A stretch of DNA of 5,884 nt from Gammaproteobacteria bacterium (GCA_003229995.1 QIGJ01000181.1:1-5884); one strand, 5' to 3'; positions 1 through 5,670 are shown, counted from the first letter of the stretch. Notes: generated by a model not told the origin, from the sequence alone. A program made the numbers and translations.

Positions 1-265
1 TGGCCAGAGTCAGATTGGCTTCCTCAATTTGCTCGTCGTGAGTAAACAGTCCCAGTGGAGAGGCATCGAAGAGTGTTTCGAAGCGTTGGCGAAGGCCGCT
101 GGATAAACGCAAGGTTTGACGCAGCGTTGCGTTTTGTTTTTGCAGCGTCCGAAATTTTTCGCGCAGGACGAACGGTACGTCGGAGGACTGCAAGGCTTTG
201 TGCGCCCTGTCAGCTTGAAAAATCCGACGTGAGAGTGGATCATGGGGTGTGAAGTCAGGTTTGAT
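1..265 (-). CDS. PAS-domain sensor protein, N-terminal part (cut by left window edge; non-standard start)
   Basis: The minus-strand frame is open from a TAG at 287-289 to the window edge. Read from 265 it gives 88 residues. Residues 1-33 are polar, with no signal peptide. Residues 34-62 are rich in Leu, Gln, Arg and Lys in a heptad-like pattern (LREKFRTLQKQN..., then TLRL..GLRQR), as in a coiled-coil linker. Residues 62-88 (RFETLFDASPLGLFTHDEQ, then IEEANLTLA) match the start of a PAS domain, whose usual form is 'lFenaP.Gif..D..g.i..aN.a'. PAS domains sense signals in front of GGDEF, EAL or histidine kinase domains; the output domain here lies outside the window. The upstream end is well marked by GGAGG at 274-278 and a -10 box at 313-318, yet the codon 8 nt after the SD is ATC (263-265), not ATG. 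The next plausible start in frame is TTG at 191-193 (codon 25), with a poor SD. The frame is convincing; the start is not settled and a point mutation or sequence error is possible. Confidence 0.72.
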   Translation of the reverse strand, partial: MKPDFTPHDPLSRRIFQADRAHKALQSSDVPFVLREKFRTLQKQNATLRQTLRLSSGLRQRFETLFDASPLGLFTHDEQIEEANLTLA

Positions 266-273
266 AGCAGTGT

Positions 274-278
274 CCTCC
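274..278 (-). promoter_or_regulatory. Ribosome binding site of the PAS protein gene
   Basis: On the minus strand GGAGG sits exactly 8 nt before the ATC at 263-265 and 8 nt after the in-frame TAG at 287-289. This spacing is ideal for an initiation codon at 263-265, so the native start was probably there, with residues KPDFTPHDPL following the initiator. Confidence 0.55.
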
Positions 279-312
279 GTGAGTCGCTATTAAGTGAACG
301 GAATCCGGGCTG

Positions 313-341
313 ATTATATCCGGTTTTGTCATCCTTGGAAA
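313..341 (-). promoter_or_regulatory. Sigma70-type promoter of the PAS protein gene
   Basis: On the minus strand a perfect TATAAT (-10) lies at 313-318. TTTCCA (336-341, four of six matches to TTGACA) stands 17 bp upstream. Predicted transcription starts near position 306, giving a leader of about 40 nt before the SD-selected start. Inferred from consensus only. Confidence 0.5.
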
Positions 342-380
342 AACTGAATAATGTACTGTACTGCACCCATTCTTTTCATC

Positions 381-406
381 AGGCATATAAATCAATTTAT
401 ATGCCT
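381..406. repeat. Perfect 12-bp inverted repeat with 2-bp centre (possible operator)
   Basis: AGGCATATAAAT (381-392), then CA, then ATTTATATGCCT (395-406): the arms are exact reverse complements. No T-run follows on either strand, so an intrinsic terminator is unlikely. Length, symmetry and place, some 40 bp upstream of the PAS gene -35 box and in the spacer of two divergent genes, fit a binding site for a dimeric regulator. It is not a clear match to the ModE site as I remember it. Confidence 0.6.
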
Positions 407-827
407 ATACAACTTACTGTTCCGTTAATGCTTCCTCCTTTTTTGATGTGAGCACCCTCATACTCTATTACGATAAGAAATTTTTAGCTATTAATTTTTC
501 ATTTGTCATCCATCGGGTTTGTGTGGCTCTGAGCTAAACCTGGGTTTGTGTTTTCTATTGTTGATTGCCCATCCGTACACTGCTGCCGATGTTACATATT
601 ATAATTATGACGCAAGGGGGAGGGAATAGTTCCGATTATTAACAAGGAGAGTTGACGCTTTCTCCTGTGTCATTGTCCGCTCTGTTTGTTTTATAAATCA
701 GTCTTTTAGCAGTGTGATAATAGGATGTTGGCGGGCTGACAGTGGCATTTTTTTAGGCACAGACAGTCTGGCCTTGTTTATTGAGAATACCTCCCTGGCA
801 ATCGCATTTGATATCCCGGAGGAAAAG

Positions 828-881
828 GTGGATATTTGGGTTTGTTACGTTACCGTCGGTTTGTTTGTAGGGGGTCGTTGA
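828..881 (+). CDS. Possible 17-codon leader ORF upstream of the binding protein gene
   Basis: GGAGG at 818-822 stands 5 nt before GTG at 828-830, which opens a frame of 17 codons (M D I W V C Y V T V G L F V G G R) ending at TGA 879-881, 73 nt before the binding protein start. The peptide is hydrophobic and rich in Val and Gly. The same frame is open further upstream, with a GTG at 714 lacking an SD. There is no homology evidence. It could be a translated leader with a control role, or chance. Confidence 0.15.
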   Translation: MDIWVCYVTVGLFVGGR

Positions 882-954
882 TCACAGTGATGGAACGATG
901 ACAGGGTAGCGAGACATCGAAAACAATCGAAGAAGCAGTAAGGAGAGATTACGC

Positions 955-1926
955 ATGAAATTGACGAGAAAATTACTTCCGATAATGTTGACTACGGCTT
1001 TTGTACCCGCGATGTTCGTTGGTACGCCGGTCATCGCCGGGAAAGACGCAGGACACGGACATGACTACCGTACCTTTCATACCGATGGCACTATTGACTA
1101 CGGTGACATTGGTGATTCCTATAATTCTGATCTGGTGATGTATCTGGCGGGTAATCAATTTATGGTGATGGAGGAACTGATCAAGGATTTCCAGTCCAAG
1201 AATAAGGATATCAAAACGGTCTATGTGGAAACCATTCCGCCAGGTCAGATACTCAAAAAGCAAATCCTCAAACAGGGGCAGATCGAGGGCCAGGACACCA
1301 ACCAAACACCGGATTTGTTTGCCAGCGTAAAAATCGCCCACCTGAAAAAGCTGAAGAAAGAAGGCAAAATGACTGAGGGCATGATTTATGTTCGTAACAA
1401 ACTGGAGTTAATGGTTGCCAAAGGTAACCCCAAGGGCATCAAAGGGCCGGAAGACCTGGGGCGTAGCGACTTGGTTCAATCGCATCCCAATCCCATCACC
1501 GAAGGCATTTTTAAGTTTTACGGTTCTGAAATGCTAAAAGACATGGGCTTACACAGCAAAGTAACGGGCGGTAAGGTCTGCAAGGGTTGCTGGGCTGTGC
1601 CGGGCAAGACTTGGTTTACTGTGCGCCACCATCGCGAAACCCCGTATCGCATTGAAAATGGTGAAGCCGATGTGGGCATTGTGTGGACGACGGAAGTGGC
1701 ACATGCTAAAGCCGAAGGTCGTAAAGTTGAAGGTGTTGCGATTGCTGCACCACTCAACAAAGAGTCCAAAGTGGGTTATGCCATTGGTAAGCTGAACAAA
1801 GCAAAAAACGTCAAAAATGCGGATCGTTTTCTGGCTTATCTGGCGTCGGCTGATGCACAAAACATCTACGCCAGTTATGGGTTTTTAAAAGCCACTGCTG
1901 AAGAGCTGAAGCTTAAAAAATTGTAG
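955..1926 (+). CDS. Secreted ModA-like (molybdate-type) solute-binding protein
   Basis: A 323-residue protein. Residues 1-28 form a Sec signal peptide: KLTRK, a hydrophobic core, then V-I-A before Gly29 as the likely cut site. The mature part reads as a type II periplasmic binding fold: an early strand-helix (MYLAGNQFMVMEELIKDFQ, 62-80) like the start of ModA, then PDLFASV (119-125), YVRNKLELMVAKGNP (145-159), HPNPITEGIFKFYG (177-190) and the family-like ENGEADVGIVWTTEV (234-248). Such proteins bind an oxyanion in the cleft and pass it to an ABC permease. Here no permease or ATPase gene is adjacent, so it is an orphan in this window. A segment not usual for ModA carries CKGCW (209-213) and RHHRETP (224-230). 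The mature N-terminus is His-rich (34, 36, 42). AGGAGA at 941-946 supports the ATG. It is closed by the terminator at 1972-2004. The fold is confident; the ligand (molybdate, tungstate or another) is not. Confidence 0.85.
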   Translation: MKLTRKLLPIMLTTAFVPAMFVGTPVIAGKDAGHGHDYRTFHTDGTIDYGDIGDSYNSDLVMYLAGNQFMVMEELIKDFQSKNKDIKTVYVETIPPGQILKKQILKQGQIEGQDTNQTPDLFASVKIAHLKKLKKEGKMTEGMIYVRNKLELMVAKGNPKGIKGPEDLGRSDLVQSHPNPITEGIFKFYGSEMLKDMGLHSKVTGGKVCKGCWAVPGKTWFTVRHHRETPYRIENGEADVGIVWTTEVAHAKAEGRKVEGVAIAAPLNKESKVGYAIGKLNKAKNVKNADRFLAYLASADAQNIYASYGFLKATAEELKLKKL

Positions 1927-1971
1927 TTGCGAGAAGCTTGGGCGCTGATTGCCGGAGCTGGCAAAACAGAC

Positions 1972-2004
1972 ACCGGTCGGAGGATATTCCGGCCGGTTTT
2001 TTTT
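1972..2004 (+). terminator. Intrinsic terminator of the binding protein gene
   Basis: ACCGGTCGGA (1972-1981) pairs with TCCGGCCGGT (1988-1997) over 10 positions with one T/G wobble, loop of 6 nt, followed directly by a run of eight T (1997-2004). It lies 45 nt after the stop codon and separates this gene from typA. Confidence 0.92.
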
Positions 2005-2079
2005 GGCTAGAAATAATGCCATGCCGCAAGGTATTGGAGAATCCAAGCGGTGTACTGGTGCGCTGCCGTTAAAAGTTGT

Positions 2080-2108
2080 GCATGCTGGTTGCATTTTTCC
2101 TGTACAAT
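2080..2108 (+). promoter_or_regulatory. Probable typA promoter
   Basis: TACAAT (2103-2108, five of six) is a good -10 box, 34 nt before the first possible typA start. No strong -35 lies at 16-18 bp; the nearest TTG-type hexamer is TTGTGC at 2076-2081, 21 bp away. A promoter here is expected since a strong terminator stands just upstream. Confidence 0.4.
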
Positions 2109-2142
2109 TTGCGCCCTTTCAATCCAGTAGAGCCGCATTCCC

Positions 2143-3990
2143 GTGATTCAGCCCATGACCCAGAGAGACAGCAACGCTTCCCTTCGCAACATTGCCATTA
2201 TTGCCCACGTTGATCATGGTAAGACCACCCTCGTCGATAAACTCTTGCAGCAGTCCGGTACGGTCACCAGTCGTGGCGATGCCGAAGAGCGAGTGATGGA
2301 CTCTAACGATATCGAGAAAGAGCGCGGGATCACCATTCTTGCCAAAAACACGGCGATTGAATGGAATGACTATTACATCAATATTGTGGATACCCCCGGG
2401 CATGCCGATTTTGGTGGCGAGGTGGAGCGGGTGATGTCCATGGTGGATTCGGTGTTGTTGTTGGTGGATGCCGCCGAAGGCCCGATGCCGCAAACCCGTT
2501 TTGTCACGGAGAAGGCGCTGGCGCAAGGGCTTAATCCCATCGTGGTGGTAAACAAAATTGACCGTAATGGCGCGCGTCCGGACTGGGCTGTGGATCAGAC
2601 CTTTGATCTGTTTGACCGTCTCGGTGCCACCGATGAGCAGATGGATTTTCCCATTATTTACTGTTCGGCCATCAACGGCTACGCCGGATTGGAATCCGAT
2701 GTCAGTGGCGGCGACATGACTCCCCTGTTCGAGACCATCGTCGAACATGTTAAAGCGCCCGATGTGGATGTGGACGGCCCTTTTCAAATGCAGGTCAGCG
2801 CGCTGGACTACAACAGTTATACCGGCGTTATCGGTATCGGTCGTGTTACCCGTGGCAAGCTCAAGGCCAATTCGCCAGTGGTTGTGGTGGATGTTGAAGG
2901 CAAAGAACGCCGTGGGCGCATTCTGCAAATTTTTGGTTTTCTGGGGCTGGAGCGCATCGAAAAAGCCGAAGTGCAAGCAGGCGATATCATTGCTTTCACC
3001 GGCCTTGATCCGCTGAATATCTCCGATACCCTGTGTGACCCCAACAATATCGACGCCATGGTGCCGCTGTCCGTGGACGAGCCTACGGTGAGCATGACTT
3101 TTGGCGTCAATAATTCCCCCTTTGCCGGACAGGATGGCAAATTTCTGACCTCGCGGCAGATACGCGAACGTCTCCAACGCGAGCTGCTGCACAATGTCGC
3201 CCTGCGTGTGGAGGAAACCGACGACCCGGACAAATTCAAGGTCTCTGGGCGTGGTGAATTACACTTGTCCATTCTCATCGAAAATATGCGTCGGGAAGGT
3301 TACGAGCTGGGTGTGTCCCGTCCTGAAGTCATTATTCACACGCTGGAAGATGGCACCAAAGAAGAGCCTTACGAGCAGGTCACTGTGGACGTAGAAAGCG
3401 ACCATCAGGGCAGCGTGATGGAAAAGTTGGGTGAACGTGGTGGCGAACTCAAGGATATGGTACCTGATGGCCAGGGTCGGGTGCGCGTGGATTACATCAT
3501 GCCCGCGCGTGGGCTGATTGGCTTTCGCACGGAATTTCTGACGGCCACCCAGGGCACCGGTTTGATCTATAGCGTATTTGATCATTACGGCCCGATGAAA
3601 CCCGGTGATTACGGCCAGCGGCTCAATGGTGTGCTTATTTCCAACGGCAAAGGCAAGGCACTGGGTTATTCCCTGTGGAACCTGCAAGAACGCGGCAAAT
3701 TGTTCATTGGTGCCAATACCGAAGTTTACGAAGGTAGCGTCATCGGTATCCATGCGCGGGATAACGATCTGGTGGTTAACTGCCTTAAAGGCAAGCAGCT
3801 CACCAACGTGCGTGCTTCCGGTACTGATGAAAACATCCAGCTTACCCCGTTTATTAATTTGAGCCTGGAGCAGGCATTGGAATTCATCGACGATGATGAG
3901 CTGGTGGAAGTGACACCCACCAATATCCGTCTGCGTAAAAAAATCCTCAACGAAAGCGACCGAAAAAAAGCCAGTCGTGCCGCTAAATAG
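2143..3990 (+). CDS. typA: Ribosome-associated translational GTPase TypA/BipA
   Basis: A 615-residue (611 from the ATG) member of the EF-G-like GTPases, full family length. All G motifs are present, numbered from the GTG at 2143: G1 AHVDHGKT (21-28), G2 with ERGIT (60-64), G3 DTPGH (83-87), G4 NKID (137-140) and G5 CSAI (174-177). A domain-II beta barrel, EF-G III-like and V-like domains follow ([40 protein letters not shown]), then the TypA-specific C-terminal domain ([15 protein letters not shown] to TDENI, about 500-575). The tail is basic. TypA binds the ribosome in the A-site region and is known for roles in ribosome assembly and in growth under cold and other stress. Start: GTG 2143 has a weak AGTAGAG 10 nt upstream, while ATG 2155 (MTQRDSN...) has no SD but gives an N-terminus nearer that of known homologues. 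It stands alone, with its own promoter, and converges on the acyltransferase. Confidence 0.97.
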   Translation: MIQPMTQRDSNASLRNIAIIAHVDHGKTTLVDKLLQQSGTVTSRGDAEERVMDSNDIEKERGITILAKNTAIEWNDYYINIVDTPGHADFGGEVERVMSMVDSVLLLVDAAEGPMPQTRFVTEKALAQGLNPIVVVNKIDRNGARPDWAVDQTFDLFDRLGATDEQMDFPIIYCSAINGYAGLESDVSGGDMTPLFETIVEHVKAPDVDVDGPFQMQVSALDYNSYTGVIGIGRVTRGKLKANSPVVVVDVEGKERRGRILQIFGFLGLERIEKAEVQAGDIIAFTGLDPLNISDTLCDPNNIDAMVPLSVDEPTVSMTFGVNNSPFAGQDGKFLTSRQIRERLQRELLHNVALRVEETDDPDKFKVSGRGELHLSILIENMRREGYELGVSRPEVIIHTLEDGTKEEPYEQVTVDVESDHQGSVMEKLGERGGELKDMVPDGQGRVRVDYIMPARGLIGFRTEFLTATQGTGLIYSVFDHYGPMKPGDYGQRLNGVLISNGKGKALGYSLWNLQERGKLFIGANTEVYEGSVIGIHARDNDLVVNCLKGKQLTNVRASGTDENIQLTPFINLSLEQALEFIDDDELVEVTPTNIRLRKKILNESDRKKASRAAK

Positions 3991-3998
3991 CCTACATA

Positions 3999-4017
3999 TT
4001 TCAGAGTGATTCTGAAA
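3999..4017 (+). terminator. Weak hairpin after typA
   Basis: TTTCAGA (3999-4005) and TCTGAAA (4011-4017) form a 7-bp perfect stem with loop GTGAT, starting 9 nt after the typA stop. No T-run follows; instead AAGGAG comes next. It may slow or process the transcript, or protect its 3' end, but is not a standard intrinsic terminator. Confidence 0.25.
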
Positions 4018-4029
4018 AGGAGTGTCTGA

Positions 4030-4164
4030 GTGCTTCTATCGGATTTTGTCGATGGAAAAATATTCGTTGGAGTCGCCGGTAAATTCAAAAGGTATTCTGT
4101 GTTCTGGCGTGAAGTTTGTTGTGGGTGTTATCGTGTGTTGGTCGTCATTAAGATGTTGAAGTGA
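4030..4164 (+). CDS. Possible small basic protein, 44 residues, downstream of typA
   Basis: GTG at 4030-4032 is preceded by AAGGAG (4017-4022) with a 7-nt spacer, a strong start signal. The frame runs 44 codons to TGA 4162-4164: MLLSDFVDGKIFVGVAGKFK, then RYSVFWREVCCGCYRVLVVI, then KMLK. It is basic, with a CCGC cluster (residues 30-33) and a hydrophobic end, and no signal peptide. I do not recognise it. It lies 39 nt after typA, so it could be co-transcribed, and ends 22 nt before the convergent acyltransferase stop. Codon use is too short a sample to judge. It may be a real small protein or a chance frame behind a chance SD. Confidence 0.3.
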   Translation: MLLSDFVDGKIFVGVAGKFKRYSVFWREVCCGCYRVLVVIKMLK

Positions 4165-4186
4165 GAAATGATTACAAAGAGTGATT

Positions 4187-4941
4187 TTATTCCAGATATT
4201 TTTCCTGCCATTGCAGATACATTTTTTGTACATGCTCAGCATAGGCAACCTTGTCATCAAAATCAGCCGGGTCAATAGCATCAAACACATAATAGTTGGC
4301 CCGGTGATTTTGAGTGCGAATGAAATGCCACATTTTATCCACCAGTGTGTACGGATCCTGCCACTCGAAATCCTCCTGGGATTCATAATGAATGAACACC
4401 GGCACAATGGGTACACCGGTTTGCAGTGATACATCAAAGGCACCCAGTTTGAAGTCACGGGTGATGCGCCGTCCTGTACAACCGCCTTCCGGATACAGGG
4501 CGATGTTTTTGCCGCTGTTCAGCGCTGCAATCATTCTATCGATCACGGCCCGGCGTGAGTCAGGGTCATCGCGATCCACGTACAGATTGCCCGCCGCCTC
4601 GGTGATACGCCCCACCAGCCACCAGTCCTTTACCTGCACCTTGGCCACTGAATGCACAGGAAACAGGACGGGAATGCCGACATCTTCCACTGCAGAAGGA
4701 TGATTGGCAATCAGAATGTAGCGCTCGGGCAGGGCTGAGACATTTTTTTGATGCAGGCGCAGATCAGATCGACTCTGAGTGCGCGCACAAAACTGCGGCA
4801 CCAGACACGAAACAGTGTGAAATAAATAGGGCTGTCGCGCAGCCTGCGCAAGCGGCTCAGCCCGTTCATGACCAAGGTGAAGACAGCCAGCTCCACGCCG
4901 TTGACGATGAAATAAATGAGTTTACCCAGTGCCTGAATCAT
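4187..4941 (-). pseudogene. PlsC-like 1-acyl-glycerophosphate acyltransferase, frameshifted
   Basis: Two overlapping minus-strand frames, 4941 to 4711 and about 4801 to 4187, each carry part of one acyltransferase. The first gives a hydrophobic N-terminal anchor (LIYFIVNGVELAVFTLVMNG, 8-27) and runs to RALRVDL (residue 59). The second carries RLHQKNVSALPERYILIANH and the rest. Removing one AGATC unit at 4761-4770 joins them as RVDL-RLHQKN and yields exactly 250 codons including TAA (249 residues). In the joined protein: motif I NHPSAVED (His79; Glu84 at the usual HX4D aspartate position, Asp85 next), motif II-like VDRDD (120-124), motif III PEGGCTGR (149-156) and motif IV VPIVPV (175-180). 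The family moves an acyl chain onto lysophosphatidate or similar lipids at the inner membrane. As written, translation from ATG 4941 stops after 76 residues, before the catalytic part. A sequencing artefact, phase variation or true decay are all possible. It converges with typA. Confidence 0.85.
4761..4770. repeat. 5-bp tandem duplication (AGATC)x2 causing the acyltransferase frameshift
   Basis: AGATC occurs twice in a row. On the gene strand this reads GTC GAT CTG ATC TGC, which goes out of frame; with one copy it reads GTC GAT CTG CGC CTG CAT CAA, which joins both halves of the protein. An A7 run on the same strand (4743-4749) is a second, less natural place to restore the frame. Confidence 0.7.
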
Positions 4942-4968
4942 ATGAATGATGTGCTCTCTGATGTCGTT

Positions 4969-4999
4969 ATTATGTGAATTATGGGCTAAGGAATGGCAA
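4969..4999 (-). promoter_or_regulatory. Tentative acyltransferase promoter
   Basis: On the minus strand TTGCCA (4994-4999, five of six) and CATAAT (4969-4974, five of six) are 19 bp apart, a spacer longer than ideal, and lie 28 nt upstream of the ATG at 4939-4941. One copy of the TGTGAATTA motif overlaps the -10 box. Confidence 0.27.
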
Positions 5000-5005
5000 T
5001 AACTT

Positions 5006-5018
5006 ATACCATTGGTAT
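5006..5018. repeat. 13-bp palindrome upstream of the acyltransferase promoter
   Basis: ATACCA-T-TGGTAT is perfect around a single central T and sits 7 bp upstream of the tentative -35 box of the acyltransferase. On the plus strand it is followed by TTTT, so it could also act as a short terminator-like hairpin, although no plus-strand gene is seen before it. Confidence 0.4.
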
Positions 5019-5099
5019 TTTTGCTTCAGCCTATCTTCGTGTTAGATTTTATGGCTCATTGATTCAATGTAAACCAATAATTTTATTCGATTGAATGTT

Positions 5100-5163
5100 T
5101 TTAGCACTCTTAATTCACAGTATAGGGTTTGTTATCAAACATAAATGTGAATTAAGCGCTAAA
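5100..5163. repeat. Long inverted repeat with nested hairpin
   Basis: TTTAGCACTCTTAATTCACA (5100-5119) and TGTGAATTAAGCGCTAAA (5146-5163) are inverted copies: the inner 10 bp are perfect and the outer TTTAGC/GCTAAA pair again after a 2-nt bulge and one mismatch. Inside them GTTTG (5127-5131) and CAAAC (5136-5140) form a second stem with loop TTAT. The whole could fold as one extended hairpin or serve as paired binding sites. Confidence 0.6.
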
Positions 5164-5328
5164 TCACTCTGATAGCCCTTTTTTACTGAGTACGCTGTCA
5201 TTCCGAGCTGTTTTGACTTGAATTCAGGGTTTCATACTTCATCTCGCATTTTGCTTTATACGGTTGTTCCCATAAAAATCGAAACTATCAAGTTTTCGCA
5301 GCCTCCTCTCGACTTCCTCATAATAAAG

Positions 5329-5350
5329 AAAGGTAATATTACCTTTTTAT
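5329..5350 (+). terminator. 18-bp perfect palindrome with T-rich tail (terminator-like or operator)
   Basis: AAAGGTAATATTACCTTT (5329-5346) is its own reverse complement. It can fold as a 7-bp stem with loop ATAT, and the plus strand continues TTATTTTC, so it resembles a weak intrinsic terminator. No gene ends just upstream, so an operator is equally possible. Confidence 0.35.
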
Positions 5351-5439
5351 TTTCTATCAATTTATTTTATTATTCTATTTTCCGCACCTAGAGTTCATCG
5401 GGCAGTTTCTTAGAATTACTTCTAAATTGAGTAATATCT

Positions 5440-5670
5440 CTAGGAATGGGCACGTAATAACTTCCCTGTTTGGCGCTCAGATTTATTCGTCTTCGTTCGT
5501 TCTGATTGCCTACAGAGATGTCGGTAAGAGGCGTGAGCATGGATGCGGAAGTTTTGAGAAAAATCGCAGGAATAGTTGTTCTATTTCGAGGTTTTGCGGT
5601 TGAAGAACGGACGAATACGGGCTGAAGATGAGATGCAAAACAGGGAAGTTATTGCGTACCCATTCCCTAG
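5440..5670. mobile_element. MITE-like element with about 28-bp terminal inverted repeats, flanked by CTAG
   Basis: The left end 5444-5471 (GAATGGGCACGTAATAACTT, then CCCTGTTT) is matched by the reverse complement of 5638-5665 over 28 bp with two mismatches. Similarity goes on inward with gaps (TATTCGTC...CGTTCTT on both sides). Both ends are bordered by CTAG (5440-5443 and 5667-5670), a possible 4-bp target duplication, though CTAG is a palindrome and could belong to the repeat; the right side has one extra base. About 230 bp is too short for a transposase gene. The centre holds an imperfect hairpin (5561-5575 with 5581-5595) and a 35-codon frame (ATG 5518 to TGA 5623-5625) whose end IVVLFRGFAVEERT faintly recalls the GFVVLPRRWVVERT stretch of IS5-type transposases. 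Size, ends and lack of a gene fit a non-autonomous element. I cannot name the parent IS. Confidence 0.7.

Larger units (their letters stand above)
319..954. other. Long spacer between divergent genes, no convincing gene
   Basis: This 636-bp spacer separates the minus-strand PAS gene from the plus-strand binding protein gene. It is AT-rich and stop-rich in most frames. It holds the palindrome at 381-406, a TATAAT at 600-605 without a good -35, an extended -10-like TGTGATAAT at 713-721, and a purine-rich SD-like stretch near 644-650 with no well-placed start codon. A plus-strand frame is open from the TAG near 627 to the TGA at 879-881, but has no SD-supported early start. Overlapping open frames on both strands around 700-850 look faintly protein-like; I cannot support either as a gene. 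The long leader suggests the binding protein is controlled from here. Confidence 0.5.
4942..5439. other. AT-rich spacer with several palindromes, no gene seen
   Basis: No frame here has both a plausible start and protein-like composition. The region holds a possible acyltransferase promoter, the palindromes at 5006-5018 and 5057-5069 (CATTGA-T-TCAATG), the large inverted repeat at 5100-5163, an imperfect hairpin near 5279-5299 (CGAAACT..AGTTTTCG), the 18-bp palindrome at 5329-5346, and a 6-bp stem TTAGAA-TTAC-TTCTAA at 5410-5425. GC content is clearly lower than in typA. Confidence 0.6.

Noticed and set aside
10..366. 118-codon minus-strand frame starting with ATG at 366
   Set aside because: Composition is not protein-like (many Cys, Ser, Pro and Thr), and the neighbouring minus-strand frame encodes a clear coiled coil and PAS start over the same bases.
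381..406. ModE (molybdate repressor) operator
   Set aside because: The palindrome lacks the CGTTATAT-type half sites I associate with ModE and lies over 500 bp from the ModA-like gene.
700..850. Minus-strand frame with ISNAIAREVFSINKARLSVP-like reading
   Set aside because: No promoter or SD-led start, short, and it competes with an equally protein-like plus-strand frame; neither can be supported.
1549..1860. 103-codon minus-strand frame inside the binding protein gene
   Set aside because: Shadow of the binding protein coding frame, with no SD or motif.
2119..3192. Long 357-codon minus-strand frame under typA
   Set aside because: It is a mirror of the typA codons; the plus strand has all GTPase motifs in full.
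4036..4458. 140-codon minus-strand frame overlapping the acyltransferase end
   Set aside because: The adjacent frame carries the conserved acyltransferase sequence; this one is rich in Met, Cys, Ile and Thr without motifs.
4801..4801. Separate translation of the second acyltransferase frame from a GTG at 4801
   Set aside because: No SD is visible before it, and its first residues (MPQFCARTQSRSD) are just the out-of-frame reading of the first half of the gene.
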